Positions 1-9,020 are shown, counted from the stretch's first letter. The stretch is 64,000 bases of DNA from an uncultured Desulfatitalea sp. (GCA_937868765.1 CALMNL010000009.1:1-64000); one strand, 5' to 3'. Notes: generated by a model from the letters alone, not told the origin. Numbers and translations are program-made.

Positions 1-54
1 CCCGAAAGCATCAAGAACGACCACTCCGTGCGCAAGGAGTGGCTGGAAGTTTAA
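1..54 (+). CDS. 3' end of an unidentified gene (partial)
   Basis: The first 54 bases read as one frame ending in TAA and give 17 residues (PESIKNDHSVRKEWLEV). The frame ends directly at a perfect hairpin, which is what a true gene end looks like. The fragment is too short to assign a family. Confidence 0.6.
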   Translation, partial: PESIKNDHSVRKEWLEV

Positions 55-93
55 AAGCCGTTTCGAATCCCGGGTCAGGATTCGAAACGGCTT
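55..93. terminator. Bidirectional intrinsic terminator
   Basis: A perfect 16-bp inverted repeat (55-70 and 78-93) with a 7-nt loop lies between the converging partial gene and the chemoreceptor gene. The A-run at 53-56 becomes a short U-run for minus-strand transcripts. The plus-strand side has no T tract, so it may work better for the chemoreceptor. Confidence 0.75.
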
Positions 94-120
94 CCATGAC
101 GTCCGCAACCGCGCGGGGGG

Positions 121-2253
121 TCACGCCGCCGCGCGCACCTTGAACATGCCTACCAGGCGGTCGAGTTCTTCGGCCAGGGCCGACAACTCCTTCGAATTCA
201 TATTCACCTGGGAACTGCTCTGGGAAAGGTCGTTGGTCGAGTGGTTCACCATGTCGATCTGTTTGGCGATGTCCCCCGAGACCTGGGAGCTTCTGGCCAC
301 ATGGGCATTGACCCCGCTGATTCCCTGGGCGGCCTGGGAGACGTTGTCCGCGATGTTCTGGGTCGTGGCCGACTGCTCCTCCACGGCGGAAGCGATGACC
401 ACTACGTGTTCGTTGATATCCTTGACCACCCCGGTGATCTTGGCGATCTGGGCCACCGTGCCGCTGGTCGACCGCTGAATCCCATCCACCCGCTGTTTGA
501 TCTCCTGGGTCGCTTCGGCGGTCTGGCGTGCCAGCTCCTTGATCTCGTTGGCCACTACGGCAAAGCCCTTGCCGGCATCACCGGCCCGGGCCGCTTCGAT
601 GGTGGCGTTCAAGGCCAGCAGATTGACCTGTTCGGAGATTTCGGTGATGGTTTCGATGACCTTGCCGATCTCCTGGGCCGATCCGCCCAGCTCATCCACC
701 TGGGATGAGGCCGTCTCGGCCTGGTTGACCGCATCGCCGGTGATCACCCGCGCCTTGGAGGCACTCTGGGTGATTTCGTTGATGGTGCTCGACATCTCTT
801 CGGCCGCCGAAGCCACCATGTTGACGTTCACCGAAGCCTGCTCCATGGTGGCGGCGATGGAGGTCATGTTTTCGCTGAGCTGGGTGGACGATTCCGAGAC
901 GCTCAACGTCTCCTGGGCCGCCTTTTCGGCACCGTCGGCCAGGGCGTCGGCAATGCCGGCCAGGTGAAGGGAAGCCTCTTTGAGTTTGATGGAGTTGCCT
1001 TTGACCTCGGCGACGGTGGCCTCCAGTCGGTCGAGGAACAGGTTGAACCACCGGCCGAGCTGTCCGAGCTCATCCTCCGAGTGGACCTTCAGCCGCTGGG
1101 TCAGGTCGGCCTCGCCCTCGGCGATATCTTTGAGGCGTACGACCATATCGGTCACCGGTCGCACGATGGCCCGGGACTGCAGCCAGGTCAGGGGCGCGGC
1201 CAGCAGCATGCAGCCCAGGCCGACGACACAGAGCACCATGATCATCTGGCGATTGTTGGCCTTGGCCACGGCATCCGGCTGCAGCAGCGCCACAGCGCCG
1301 CTGTACCCGGCCGCATTGTAAAGCGGCAGCACACACTGAAAATATCCCTGACCCGCGACATCCACGGTGCCGAACACGCCCCGAACATTTTCCAGGGAGG
1401 CTTGCTCTGTGGTGAGGCCTTTCAACTCTGCGGTATCCAGGGTTTGGTAGGTCGCTATCTCGCCGGCCGACTGGGTCTCTTTTGAGAAAACCACTACGCT
1501 CATGCCGGTGATCCGATGGATCCAGGCGCTGAACGAGCCATCCAGGTCGGATTGGAGCAATACCGAACCGACCTGCTTCGGTTCCACTTTTTTGGTGGCG
1601 CTGTTGAAGGTTTCAGTGGTCACGGGGATCGCGACCTTCAAAGCGAGCTGCTGGCCGATGGTCTCAAAGCCCACCGACTCCTTCGAAACGGAAGCACCCG
1701 CCCCGGCGTTGTCCGTCCAACGGTTCTCCGAAGCCGGGACCACCTGGAACTGACTCTCCGTGGTGTTCTGCCCGCGGGGGACGAGGCTGTGGTGCAGATT
1801 CCCGTTTTCGAGAAAGCCCACCCGATACCCCTCCTGGCCCTCCACGACCGCAAAGGCCAGCAGCTTGCCCTCGCCGTCGTGCAGCGTGATGCGGGTCAAC
1901 TTCTGGCCGGCCGCGGTGCGGAAGGCGCCGTCGATCAGTTCGTTGAAAGCATCCTGGGTCACGCCCGACGAATAGGAGACGGTGGCATTCTCGATGAGAT
2001 AGTTCAGATTTTCCCCCACCCGATTGTTGACGATCATCTGACGCCCGGCACTCAGGACCGCGGCTTGTTTTTCCATCAGGGTGTGCCGCAACGTGGCCGT
2101 GGAGTTGCTCATGGCCTCCTGAATCAGAGACCGGTTCTGGCGCTGGATGATCATGGACACCGCCACCGTCGAAATGATGCTGACCATCACCAGCATGATC
2201 AGGGTATTGGCGGTGATCTTGGTTCCCAATTGACGTTTGGATAAGATGCTCAT
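121..2253 (-). CDS. Methyl-accepting chemotaxis protein
   Basis: A 710-residue transmembrane chemoreceptor that senses a periplasmic ligand and controls CheA. One membrane segment lies at about residues 15-35, followed by a periplasmic sensor of about 300 residues (length suits a dCache-type domain). A second segment lies near 335-357, then HAMP. The long cytoplasmic helical hairpin carries the highly conserved tip [18 protein letters not shown]. The C-terminus (FKVRAAA) lacks a CheR-tethering pentapeptide. The ATG at 2251-2253 is preceded on the minus strand by AAGGGA. The gene stands alone and diverges from the TetR gene. The ligand cannot be told from sequence. Confidence 0.95.
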   Translation of the reverse strand: MSILSKRQLGTKITANTLIMLVMVSIISTVAVSMIIQRQNRSLIQEAMSNSTATLRHTLMEKQAAVLSAGRQMIVNNRVGENLNYLIENATVSYSSGVTQDAFNELIDGAFRTAAGQKLTRITLHDGEGKLLAFAVVEGQEGYRVGFLENGNLHHSLVPRGQNTTESQFQVVPASENRWTDNAGAGASVSKESVGFETIGQQLALKVAIPVTTETFNSATKKVEPKQVGSVLLQSDLDGSFSAWIHRITGMSVVVFSKETQSAGEIATYQTLDTAELKGLTTEQASLENVRGVFGTVDVAGQGYFQCVLPLYNAAGYSGAVALLQPDAVAKANNRQMIMVLCVVGLGCMLLAAPLTWLQSRAIVRPVTDMVVRLKDIAEGEADLTQRLKVHSEDELGQLGRWFNLFLDRLEATVAEVKGNSIKLKEASLHLAGIADALADGAEKAAQETLSVSESSTQLSENMTSIAATMEQASVNVNMVASAAEEMSSTINEITQSASKARVITGDAVNQAETASSQVDELGGSAQEIGKVIETITEISEQVNLLALNATIEAARAGDAGKGFAVVANEIKELARQTAEATQEIKQRVDGIQRSTSGTVAQIAKITGVVKDINEHVVVIASAVEEQSATTQNIADNVSQAAQGISGVNAHVARSSQVSGDIAKQIDMVNHSTNDLSQSSSQVNMNSKELSALAEELDRLVGMFKVRAAA

Positions 2254-2432
2254 GGTTTTCCCTTGGAATTCATTTAAATAATAAATTTCAGGGCCGGGAC
2301 CCCGCTAAAGCATTTATCGGTTGATGCGCAAAAAATATTTAGATTTATTTCATGTAGTGATTTCAGAAAATTATCTGAATGGAATTCATGCCGAAGGGGG
2401 CGCACTGATGGCGGGCGGGCCGTAAATATTGT

Positions 2433-2461
2433 TTGACAAAGAATGTGTGAGTAAGTATTAC
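2433..2461 (+). promoter_or_regulatory. Sigma70-type promoter of the TetR/acyl-CoA synthetase operon
   Basis: A perfect TTGACA (2433-2438), a 17-bp spacer and TATTAC (2456-2461). It would start transcripts near 2468, downstream of the first possible ATG of the TetR frame (2429), so the start at 2492 is the usable one. Confidence 0.65.
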
Positions 2462-2465
2462 TCAC
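2447..2465. promoter_or_regulatory. Palindromic operator, probable TetR autoregulatory site
   Basis: GTGAGTAA-GTA-TTACTCAC is a perfect palindrome with 8-bp arms. It overlaps the -10 element, 27 bp before the TetR start codon. Size and placement are typical of TetR-family operators, so binding would block the operon's own promoter. Confidence 0.7.
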
Positions 2466-2491
2466 CAAAACTTTGGAGCCTCCCGCCACCG

Positions 2492-3085
2492 ATGAAACAC
2501 AAGGGCAACACCAATCCCCCGGGCCGCCAGAAGATCATCGAGGCCCTCACGCGCCTGATGTGGACAAAAGAGTTCCACGCGGTCACCACCGCCGAAATCG
2601 CAGAGCTGGCCGGGGTCACCGAGGGGCTGATCTACAAATATTTCAAAAGCAAAAAAGAGCTGCTGCACCAGGTGCTCAACGAGCTTTTCACCCGCTTCAA
2701 CCAGACGGTTTTCGAACGCGTCGCCCACAAGGCATCGGCCATCGAAAAGCTGGAGATCGTCATCCATTCCAGCCTCGAATATTATGCCGCCAACCGGGTC
2801 TTCGCCCGCATTCTGCTGCTGGAGGTGCGCAACTCGCCCGATTATTTCAGTTCCGAAGCCTATACCCGCGTCCGGGCCTATGCCGCCAAGATCCTGGAGA
2901 TCATCCAGAATGGCATCCACAAAGGGGAGCTCAGGCCGGACATCGACCCTTTGATATTCAGGAAAATCATTCTGGGGACCATGGAACACGCCTGCCTGGG
3001 GGAGATCATCTTCACCCGGGAACTCGATGCCCTGGCCGTCACCAGACACATTTCAACCATCTTATTCAACGGTGCCAAAGCATGA
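2492..3085 (+). CDS. TetR/AcrR family transcriptional regulator
   Basis: A 197-residue repressor. The N-terminal helix-turn-helix contains TTAEIAELAGVTEGLIYKYF followed by KSKKELLHQ, the classic TetR recognition region. The rest is an all-helical ligand-binding domain. I chose the ATG at 2492 because the promoter and operator lie between it and the upstream in-frame ATG at 2429, and GGAG stands 12 nt before it. Its stop overlaps the start of the acyl-CoA synthetase gene (ATGA), so the two are translationally coupled. An acyl-CoA or fatty acid is a reasonable guess for the inducer, by context only. Confidence 0.9.
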   Translation: MKHKGNTNPPGRQKIIEALTRLMWTKEFHAVTTAEIAELAGVTEGLIYKYFKSKKELLHQVLNELFTRFNQTVFERVAHKASAIEKLEIVIHSSLEYYAANRVFARILLLEVRNSPDYFSSEAYTRVRAYAAKILEIIQNGIHKGELRPDIDPLIFRKIILGTMEHACLGEIIFTRELDALAVTRHISTILFNGAKA

Positions 3086-5280
3086 ACAACCAAATCAATG
3101 TCCAGAGCCTCATCGACGCCAGCCTCGCCGGCGGCGCCAACGTCATTTGTGAAGACGACGCCAAAGCCATCCTGGGAGGCTGCGGCGTTCCCACCGTCCA
3201 CGAGGTGCGCACCCCCGATGCCCAGGCCGCCGCACGGGCGGCCGGCCAGATCGGCTTTCCGGTGGTGCTCAAGGCCGTCGGCAGCCAGATCCTGCACAAG
3301 ACCGAGGCCGGACTGGTGGCCGTGGGGTTGAAAAGCGAAGCCGAGGTCATCGCCACGGCCGAGCGCATGCAGGCAAGCAGCCCCTATCCCATCGACGCCT
3401 TCCTGGTGCAGCCCAAAATCCTGGGGCAGCGGGAGTTTGTGGCCGGCCTGTTCCGGGACCCCCTCTTCGGACCGGTGGTGATGTTCGGCCTGGGCGGCAT
3501 CTTTACCGAGGCGCTCGGTGACGCGGTGTTCAAGGTGGCGCCCCTGATGAGCGCCGACATCGACGCCATGTTCGCCGAGATCCGCTCCCAGAAGCTGCTG
3601 GGCGCTTTCCGGGGCGAAGCCGCCGTGGATAGAGAGGCGTTGCAGCGGATTCTAAAGGGCCTCTCGGACCTGGCCATGCAGTTCCCCCAGATCAAGGAGA
3701 TCGACATCAACCCCGTCATCGTGCAGCCCGACGGCCGGCCGGTGGCCGTGGACGCCCTGATCGTCACGGGCCAGCCCGCAGCCGCGCCGGTCAAACGCGA
3801 CGAAGTCAACCGCGCCACCCTGCGCTCCTGCTACTATCCCGAATCGCTGGTTTTCATCGGTGCCTCGGGCACCATCTCCAAGTGGGGCCACATGATCCCC
3901 ACCAACCTGCTCAACCGCAACTTCAAGGGAAAGGTCTACCTGGTCAATCCCAAGGGCGGGCAGGTCATCGGCCGCCACGCCTATCGCTCGGTCACCGAAA
4001 TTCCCGACGAGGCCATCGACCTGGCCGTGGTGATGATCCCGGCGGCCAAGGTCATGGCCCAGATCCCCCTGCTGCGGCAGAAGAAGGTCAAGGCCATGCT
4101 GCTGATCTCCTCCGGTTTCCGGGAGACCGGCCCAGAAGGCCGCCAATTGGAAGATGAAGTGGTGGCCGCGGCCCGTGAGGCCGGCATCCTGATCTTCGGG
4201 CCCAACACCATGGGCATCTGCAACCCGCACATCGATTTCTTCTGCTGCGGCGTGCATGTCTACCCGCGGCCCGGTTCGACCTCGCTGGTCTCCCAGTCGG
4301 GCAACATGGGCACCCAGTTGCTGGCCTTCGCCGAACAGCAGGACATCGGCATCCGCGCCTTCTCCGGCTCGGGCAACGAAGCCATGGTGACCCTGGAAGA
4401 CTACATGGAAGCCTTCGAAGCCGACGAGTTGACCCGCACCGTGGTGCTCTACATCGAAAGCGTCAAGGACGGCGCCCGCTTCTTCGAGAGCGCCCGCCGC
4501 GTATCGAAGCAAAAGCCGGTGGTGGTGCTCAAGGGCGGGCGGACCTCCGAAGGCGGCCAGGCCGCCTCCAGCCACACCGGCGCCCTGGCCTCGGATTTCC
4601 GCATCTTCGAAGCCGCCTGCCGCCAGGCCGGCATCATCCAGGTCAAGCAGCCCATCGAAATGCTCGACCTCTCCGCCGTCTTCTCTTCGCTGCCCCTGCC
4701 CAAGGGCAACCGCGTAGCCATCATGACCCTGGGCGGCGGCTGGGGCGTGGTGACCACCGACCTGTGCGTGGAAAACGGCCTGGTGCTGCCCCCGCTTTCG
4801 CAAGATATCATCCAACGGCTCGACCGGATGCTGCCCGACTACTGGAGCCGCGGCAACCCCGCCGACATCGTGGGCGAGCACGACCCCAACATCCCCCGCA
4901 CCGCCATGGAGGCCCTCATGCAGTGGGACGGCTGCGACGCCGTGCTTCACCTGGGGATTCACGGCCGCCGCATCCTGGCCGCCAAGATGCTCAAATCCAT
5001 CGCCAACACCGACCCGTCCTACCAGCACGAAGACCTCGACCAGCTCAAGGCCGCAGCCGTGCAGATCGAAATGCAGTACATAAAGCACGTGGTCCAGCTC
5101 ACCGAGAAGTACAAAAAACCCGTGCTGGGCGTCAGCCTGCTGACCGACGAAGCCTCCAAGACCCTCTACCGGATCGACGGCTGCCGCTACAAAGGGGTCT
5201 TCTTCCCCTCCCCCGAGCGGGCCGTCAAGGCCCTGGCCGGCATGTGCCGTTACCGGAAGTGGGTGGAGGCCAATAGATAG
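3082..5280 (+). CDS. Acyl-CoA synthetase (ADP-forming), fused beta-alpha type
   Basis: A 732-residue NDP-forming acetate/acyl-CoA ligase that interconverts acyl-CoA + ADP + Pi and acid + CoA + ATP. In fermenters and sulfate reducers it gives substrate-level ATP. An ATP-grasp beta domain comes first (about 10-225, with GFPVVLKAVGSQILHKTEAG). A CoA-binding Rossmann domain follows (about 245-340, FIGASGTISKWGHMIPTNLL), then two succinyl-CoA-ligase-like domains. The SSHTGALASD motif carries the candidate phospho-histidine. The start overlaps the TetR stop, and the stop lies 3 bp from that of the convergent enoyl-CoA hydratase gene. The acyl substrate is unknown; the neighbours suggest a C4 or longer acid. 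Confidence 0.9.
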   Translation: MNNQINVQSLIDASLAGGANVICEDDAKAILGGCGVPTVHEVRTPDAQAAARAAGQIGFPVVLKAVGSQILHKTEAGLVAVGLKSEAEVIATAERMQASSPYPIDAFLVQPKILGQREFVAGLFRDPLFGPVVMFGLGGIFTEALGDAVFKVAPLMSADIDAMFAEIRSQKLLGAFRGEAAVDREALQRILKGLSDLAMQFPQIKEIDINPVIVQPDGRPVAVDALIVTGQPAAAPVKRDEVNRATLRSCYYPESLVFIGASGTISKWGHMIPTNLLNRNFKGKVYLVNPKGGQVIGRHAYRSVTEIPDEAIDLAVVMIPAAKVMAQIPLLRQKKVKAMLLISSGFRETGPEGRQLEDEVVAAAREAGILIFGPNTMGICNPHIDFFCCGVHVYPRPGSTSLVSQSGNMGTQLLAFAEQQDIGIRAFSGSGNEAMVTLEDYMEAFEADELTRTVVLYIESVKDGARFFESARRVSKQKPVVVLKGGRTSEGGQAASSHTGALASDFRIFEAACRQAGIIQVKQPIEMLDLSAVFSSLPLPKGNRVAIMTLGGGWGVVTTDLCVENGLVLPPLSQDIIQRLDRMLPDYWSRGNPADIVGEHDPNIPRTAMEALMQWDGCDAVLHLGIHGRRILAAKMLKSIANTDPSYQHEDLDQLKAAAVQIEMQYIKHVVQLTEKYKKPVLGVSLLTDEASKTLYRIDGCRYKGVFFPSPERAVKALAGMCRYRKWVEANR

Positions 5281-5283
5281 CGT

Positions 5284-6066
5284 CTATTTCTTCTTCTTGC
5301 TGAGTTCTTCCATCGTCCGCAGCACGGCATCGTAGTGCGCCTGGGTCTGGGTGGCGCTCTGAAAGACCAGGGCTTCGTATTCGAGTACCTGCTCGATAGT
5401 GGAGTGGCCGCCGTGGCGCAGCAGCTTCTTGGCTTCGCGGACGGCGCCGGCGGGCATTTGAGCGATCTGGGCAGCCAGGGCTTCGGCTTCGGCCAGCAGG
5501 GCTTCGGGGGCCACGACTTTATTGACCAGGCCGATCTCCAACGCCTCCTGCGCATCGATCATCCGGGCGGTGAAGACCAGTTCGGCGGCCTTGGCGTGGC
5601 CGATGAGGCGCGGCAGGAAATAGGAGCTGCCGAACTCGGGGGTGACGCCCACCCGGGCGAAGGCGAAGCTGATCCTGGCCTGGCTGGAGGCGATGCGGAT
5701 GTCGCAGTTGAGCGGCACGGTGGCGCCGAAGCCCACGGCCGGGCCGTTGATGGCGGCGATGATCGGCTTGGGGAAGCCGATGAAGGCCCGGGGCAGTTCC
5801 ACCCTGGCGGCGTTGGCGCTCTGGCCGCTTTCGCGGTAGGCTTCGAAGCGGCGTTTGAACATGGAAAGGTCGGCGCCGGCGCTGAAGGCGCGGCCCTTGC
5901 CGCTGAGGATCAATACCCGGAGATCGTCGTCCGTGGCCGCCGCGGCCAGGCAGTGCAGCAGTTCCTGGCTCATCTCCTCGCTCAAGGCGTTGAGCACCTG
6001 GGGCCGGTTCAGGAAGAGCAGGCCGATGTGGTTGCGCTTTTCCACGGCGATGGTGGTGTAAGTCAT
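5284..6066 (-). CDS. Enoyl-CoA hydratase/isomerase family protein
   Basis: A 260-residue crotonase-fold enzyme. The oxyanion-hole segments AFSAGADLSMF and GPAVGFGATVPLNCDIRIAS are visible. The region around GVTPEFGSSYFLPRLIG carries the hydratase/isomerase active-site acid position, although the usual E-x-x-x-G context is altered, so isomerase or hydratase cannot be decided. I chose the ATG at 6066 because AGGAAGG precedes it; a longer reading would begin inside the inverted-repeat element. It is convergent with the acyl-CoA synthetase gene and divergent from the 4-hydroxybutyryl-CoA dehydratase gene, so a role in C4 acyl-CoA breakdown is likely. Confidence 0.9.
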   Translation of the reverse strand: MTYTTIAVEKRNHIGLLFLNRPQVLNALSEEMSQELLHCLAAAATDDDLRVLILSGKGRAFSAGADLSMFKRRFEAYRESGQSANAARVELPRAFIGFPKPIIAAINGPAVGFGATVPLNCDIRIASSQARISFAFARVGVTPEFGSSYFLPRLIGHAKAAELVFTARMIDAQEALEIGLVNKVVAPEALLAEAEALAAQIAQMPAGAVREAKKLLRHGGHSTIEQVLEYEALVFQSATQTQAHYDAVLRTMEELSKKKK

Positions 6067-6085
6067 GATACCTTCCTTCCTTTTT

Positions 6086-6233
6086 GTACAAGCCATCTCA
6101 AAATAATCTTTTGGCCCAAACTCTTTGTTGGAGGCGGATGTCAAATCCTCGAAATATTTTTATATGTCTCCGGTTTAACATCCGCCTCCGCCGCGATTCT
6201 GAGCCAAAATCTTTATTTTGAGATGGCTTGTAC
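6086..6233. repeat. 148-bp imperfect palindromic element
   Basis: Arms of about 56 bp face each other. The outer 21 bp (GTACAAGCCATCTCAAAATAA at the left, its reverse complement at the right) match exactly, and so do the inner GGAGGCGGATGT arms; the middle of each arm is imperfect. No gene fits inside. It could be a small foldback/MITE-like element or a large transcript hairpin in this divergent intergenic region. Confidence 0.75.
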
Positions 6234-6390
6234 TGATAAGATTTCGAGAGGCATGCTACCAAATCGGGACGGCCAATGCCAGGGGTTCCTGCGTGGCTTG
6301 ACAGGCTGCTTGATTTCCCCCTATAGTGAGGCCCTGACCTCATCGCCCGCGATAACTCATCGAATTCCATATAGAAAGGTATTGAACGCC

Positions 6391-7833
6391 ATGATGACGC
6401 CCCAGCAATACGAAGAGAGCCTGCGCAAGCTGAACCTGGAAGTGTACATGTTCGGCAAGCGAGTGGAAAATGTGGTGGACGATCCCATCATCCGACCGTC
6501 CATGAACGCCGTGGCCAAGACCTACGAGATGGCCCTGCGGCCCGAATACGAAGATATCATGACCGCCACCTCCCACATCACGGGCAAGCGCATCAACCGC
6601 TTCACCCACATCCATCAGAACGTGGACGACCTGGTCAAGAAGAGCAAGATGGGCCGCCTCATGGGCCGCGCCACGGGCTGCTGCTTCCAGCGCTGCGTGG
6701 GCATGGACGCCCTCAACGCCCTGTCCATCGTCACCTACGACATCGACAAAACCAAGGGCACCGATTACAACCAGCGTTTCCTCAAATACCTGGCCTTCGT
6801 CCAGGAGCACGACCTGGTGTGCGACGGCGCCATGACCGATCCCAAGGGCAATCGCAGCCTTCCGCCCCACCAGCAGGCCGACCCCGATCTCTTCCTGCAC
6901 GTGGTGGAAGAACGCAAGGACGGCATCGTGGTCAGAGGCGCCAAGGCCCACCAGACCGGCGCGGTGAACTCCCACGAGATCATCGTGATGCCCACCATCG
7001 CCATGCGCGCCGAAGACCAGGACTACGCCGTGAGCTTCGCCCTGCCCAGCGACGCCAAGGGGATCGTCTACGTCATGGGCCGCCAGTCGTGCGACACGCG
7101 CAAGCTGGAGGCCGGCCAGCTGGACCGCGGCAATCCCTTCTTCGGCGGCCACGAGGCCCTGGTGGTCTTCGACAATGTCTTCGTCCCCTGGCAGCGGATC
7201 TTCATGTACAAGGAGTACGAGTTCGCCGGCAGTCTGGTGGAGAACTTCGCCTCCTACCACCGCCAGAGCTACGCGTGCAAGGTGGGCGTGGGCGATGTGC
7301 TCATCGGCGCGGCCCAGACGGCCGCCGAGTACAACGGCGCCGAGCGGGCCTCCCACGTGAAAGATAAGATCATCGAAATGAACCATCTCAACGAAACCCT
7401 CTACTGCGGGTGCATCTCCTGCGCCAGCGAGGGCCACCAGGAGCCCAGCGGAACGTATGTGGTGGACAAGCTGCTGGCCAACGTGCACAAGCAGAACGTG
7501 ACGCGCTTCCCCTACGAGATCGCGCGCCTGGCCCAGGACATCGCCGGCGGCCTGATGGTGACCATGCCGGCCGAAGAGGATTTCAAGTCGCCCGCCACGG
7601 GAAAGTGGCTGGACAAATACTACGCCGGCAACTGCGACGTACCCACATTGAACCGTATGCGCATCCTGCGGCTCATCGAGAACCTGACCCTGGGCACGGC
7701 GGCCGTGGGCTACCTGACCGAATCGATGCACGGGGCCGGTTCCCCCCAGGCCCAGCGCATCATGATCGCCCGGCTGGCCAACATGGCGGAGAAGAAGAAG
7801 GCCGCCAAGAAGCTTTCGGGCATCGATGAGTAG
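6391..7833 (+). CDS. 4-hydroxybutyryl-CoA dehydratase / vinylacetyl-CoA isomerase family
   Basis: A 480-residue member of the FAD and [4Fe-4S] family that turns 4-hydroxybutyryl-CoA into crotonyl-CoA. The HpaB-like N-terminal and C-terminal halves are both present. The cluster ligands are recognisable: a C-x3-C pair in GCCFQRCVG and a His and Cys in SYHRQSYACK. These Fe-S ligands are absent from the flavin monooxygenases of the same superfamily and favour the dehydratase. The start ATG ATG at 6391 follows AGAAAGG. It heads a chain of closely spaced genes and diverges from an enoyl-CoA hydratase. Crotonyl-CoA or a related C4/C5 metabolite is the likely hub; the exact substrate is inferred. Confidence 0.88.
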   Translation: MMTPQQYEESLRKLNLEVYMFGKRVENVVDDPIIRPSMNAVAKTYEMALRPEYEDIMTATSHITGKRINRFTHIHQNVDDLVKKSKMGRLMGRATGCCFQRCVGMDALNALSIVTYDIDKTKGTDYNQRFLKYLAFVQEHDLVCDGAMTDPKGNRSLPPHQQADPDLFLHVVEERKDGIVVRGAKAHQTGAVNSHEIIVMPTIAMRAEDQDYAVSFALPSDAKGIVYVMGRQSCDTRKLEAGQLDRGNPFFGGHEALVVFDNVFVPWQRIFMYKEYEFAGSLVENFASYHRQSYACKVGVGDVLIGAAQTAAEYNGAERASHVKDKIIEMNHLNETLYCGCISCASEGHQEPSGTYVVDKLLANVHKQNVTRFPYEIARLAQDIAGGLMVTMPAEEDFKSPATGKWLDKYYAGNCDVPTLNRMRILRLIENLTLGTAAVGYLTESMHGAGSPQAQRIMIARLANMAEKKKAAKKLSGIDE

Positions 7834-8131
7834 AAAGCCCGCTGCGGTGACCGTCGGGTTGAAGTACTGCGGCGGGTGCAAACCCAATTACGACCGGGTG
7901 GCGCTGGTGGAAGATCTCCAGCGCCGCCTGGATGGGCAGGCGGTCTGGGTGCGAGCCGACGATCCGGCCGCCGAACTGATCCTGGCGGTGCACGGCTGCC
8001 TGACCGCCTGCGCCGATCTGGCGCCTTGCCAGGCGCAACCGATCTTCGCGATCAGCGGCCCGGAAGGGGCCGAGATCTTTGTGCGTCATATCCAATCCCT
8101 GAAGCGGCCGAAGTTCGCCGCACCCCCTTGA
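7826..8131 (+). CDS. Small cysteine-containing protein (CGGC motif), unknown function
   Basis: A 101-residue protein overlapping the end of the dehydratase gene by 8 bp, so probably translationally coupled. It has an N-terminal YCGGCKPNYDRV motif and later HGCLTACADLAPC, five cysteines in all. The pattern (beta strand, CxxC-like turn, helix, second Cys cluster) resembles small thioredoxin-fold or metal-binding proteins. I do not recognise a named family with certainty. Position suggests a redox or metal-delivery role for the neighbouring Fe-S flavoenzyme. Confidence 0.7.
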   Translation: MSRKPAAVTVGLKYCGGCKPNYDRVALVEDLQRRLDGQAVWVRADDPAAELILAVHGCLTACADLAPCQAQPIFAISGPEGAEIFVRHIQSLKRPKFAAPP

Positions 8132-8143
8132 AAGGAGCCGGGC

Positions 8144-8557
8144 ATGAAGCTTTCCAGAGAAGAGATCCTGACAGCATTAAAGCGGTGGAACGAGGCCTGG
8201 GGACGCTACGACCTGGAGGGTGTCCTGGCCCTCATGGCCCCCGACGTGGTTTTCGAGAACTGGACCGGCGGCAAGGCCGTGGGGCTGGAGGCCTTGCGCA
8301 AAGCGTGGCAGCCCTGGTTCGCCCAGCGCGATTTCCGCTTCATCGAAGAAGAGATGTTCGTGGACGAGGTGGATCAGAAGGTGCTCTTCCGCTGGCATCT
8401 GGAGTGGCCTTGCCCCGACAAAGCCCATGCCGGCCAGCAGGAGCGGCGCCACGGGGTGGATGTGATCCACTTGAAGGACGGCAAGATCATCAACAAATTG
8501 ACCTTCAGCAAAACCACCCTTACGATCGGTGGTCAGCGCTGCCCCCTGCACCTGTGA
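8144..8557 (+). CDS. SnoaL-like/NTF2-like domain protein
   Basis: A 137-residue protein with the cone-shaped NTF2 fold signature: an N-terminal helix with a W-x-x-YDLEGVLALMAPDVVFENW pattern, a glycine turn, then alternating beta strands ending in HLKDGKIINK. Family members are small-molecule hydrolases or isomerases or mere binding domains, so no reaction can be named. GGAG 9 nt before the ATG supports the start. It lies between the CGGC-motif protein and a probable selenoprotein. Confidence 0.8.
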   Translation: MKLSREEILTALKRWNEAWGRYDLEGVLALMAPDVVFENWTGGKAVGLEALRKAWQPWFAQRDFRFIEEEMFVDEVDQKVLFRWHLEWPCPDKAHAGQQERRHGVDVIHLKDGKIINKLTFSKTTLTIGGQRCPLHL

Positions 8558-8576
8558 AGAGGAGCCCGGAACACCT

Positions 8577-9020
8577 GTGGAAAAAATTCTGACGCGAAGC
8601 GGTGAACTGTTCGATTCCGGTTTTCGGTGAGCGGAAAGCGTGCTGCTGGCCGTGAGCGAAAGCAAAAATATTCGATCCGATCTCATCCCGCGCATCGCCA
8701 CCGGCTTTTGCGGCGGGATTGCCCGTACCAGCAATATCTGCGGCGCGGTCAGCGGTGCCGTGATGGCCCTCAATATTTTTTACGGCCGGAACGATCCCGG
8801 AATGTTGCCCGAGAAAAGCTATGCCAAGGTCCGTGAACTGTTGGCACTGTTCGAGGCCCAATTCGGCACCGTCAACTGCCGCGATCTGACCGGCTGCGAC
8901 TTGAGCACGCCGGAAGGCCGGAACGCCTTCAAAGCCAACAACACCATCGCGCGGTGCAGGCACTTGAGCCAGGAGGCCGCTCGCATGGCCGCGCAAATCA
9001 TTGCGGAGACGGAAGCATGA
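8577..9020 (+). CDS. C_GCAxxG_C_C family protein, probable selenoprotein (UGA at 8628-8630)
   Basis: A conventional reading gives only the part from 8640. Upstream, the same frame is open back to GTG 8577, broken by one TGA at 8628-8630. Read through, the product has 147 residues: [16 protein letters not shown], then the TGA residue (18), then [30 protein letters not shown] and further cysteines. In this family the N-terminus reads about as GFNCAQAVLLAF, so the TGA sits exactly at the first conserved Cys. Selenocysteine is the simplest reading; a Cys-to-stop mutation (TGC or TGT to TGA) or a sequencing error is the alternative. Its stop overlaps the next start (ATGA). Biochemical function of the family is not established; redox is likely. 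Confidence 0.75.
8641..8658 (+). promoter_or_regulatory. Candidate bacterial SECIS hairpin after UGA 8628-8630
   Basis: Ten bases after the UGA codon a short stem can be drawn: U11-G28, G12-C27, C13-G26, U14-A25, bulged G24, G15-U23, C16-G22 (numbered from the base after UGA), with loop UGGCC. The loop begins 16 nt after UGA, at the lower end of the range known for bacterial SECIS elements. The stem includes wobbles and a bulge, so it is weaker than the one in the HdrBC-like gene. Confidence 0.4.

Noticed and set aside
2473-3081. A long N-terminal extension of the acyl-CoA synthetase frame across the TetR gene
   Set aside because: The stretch is Arg/Pro/His-rich shadow sequence, and the true start overlaps the TetR stop at 3082 with the family N-terminus right after it.
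5335-6390. An upstream extension of the dehydratase frame through the hydratase gene and the palindrome
   Set aside because: It is antisense to the hydratase gene and lacks any domain; ATG 6391 has a ribosome site.
8631-8653. A hairpin immediately after UGA 8628-8630 (GCGG...CCGU arms with loop GUGCU)
   Set aside because: Its loop begins only 9 nt after UGA, too close for known bacterial SECIS elements; the slightly lower hairpin at 8641-8658 was preferred.
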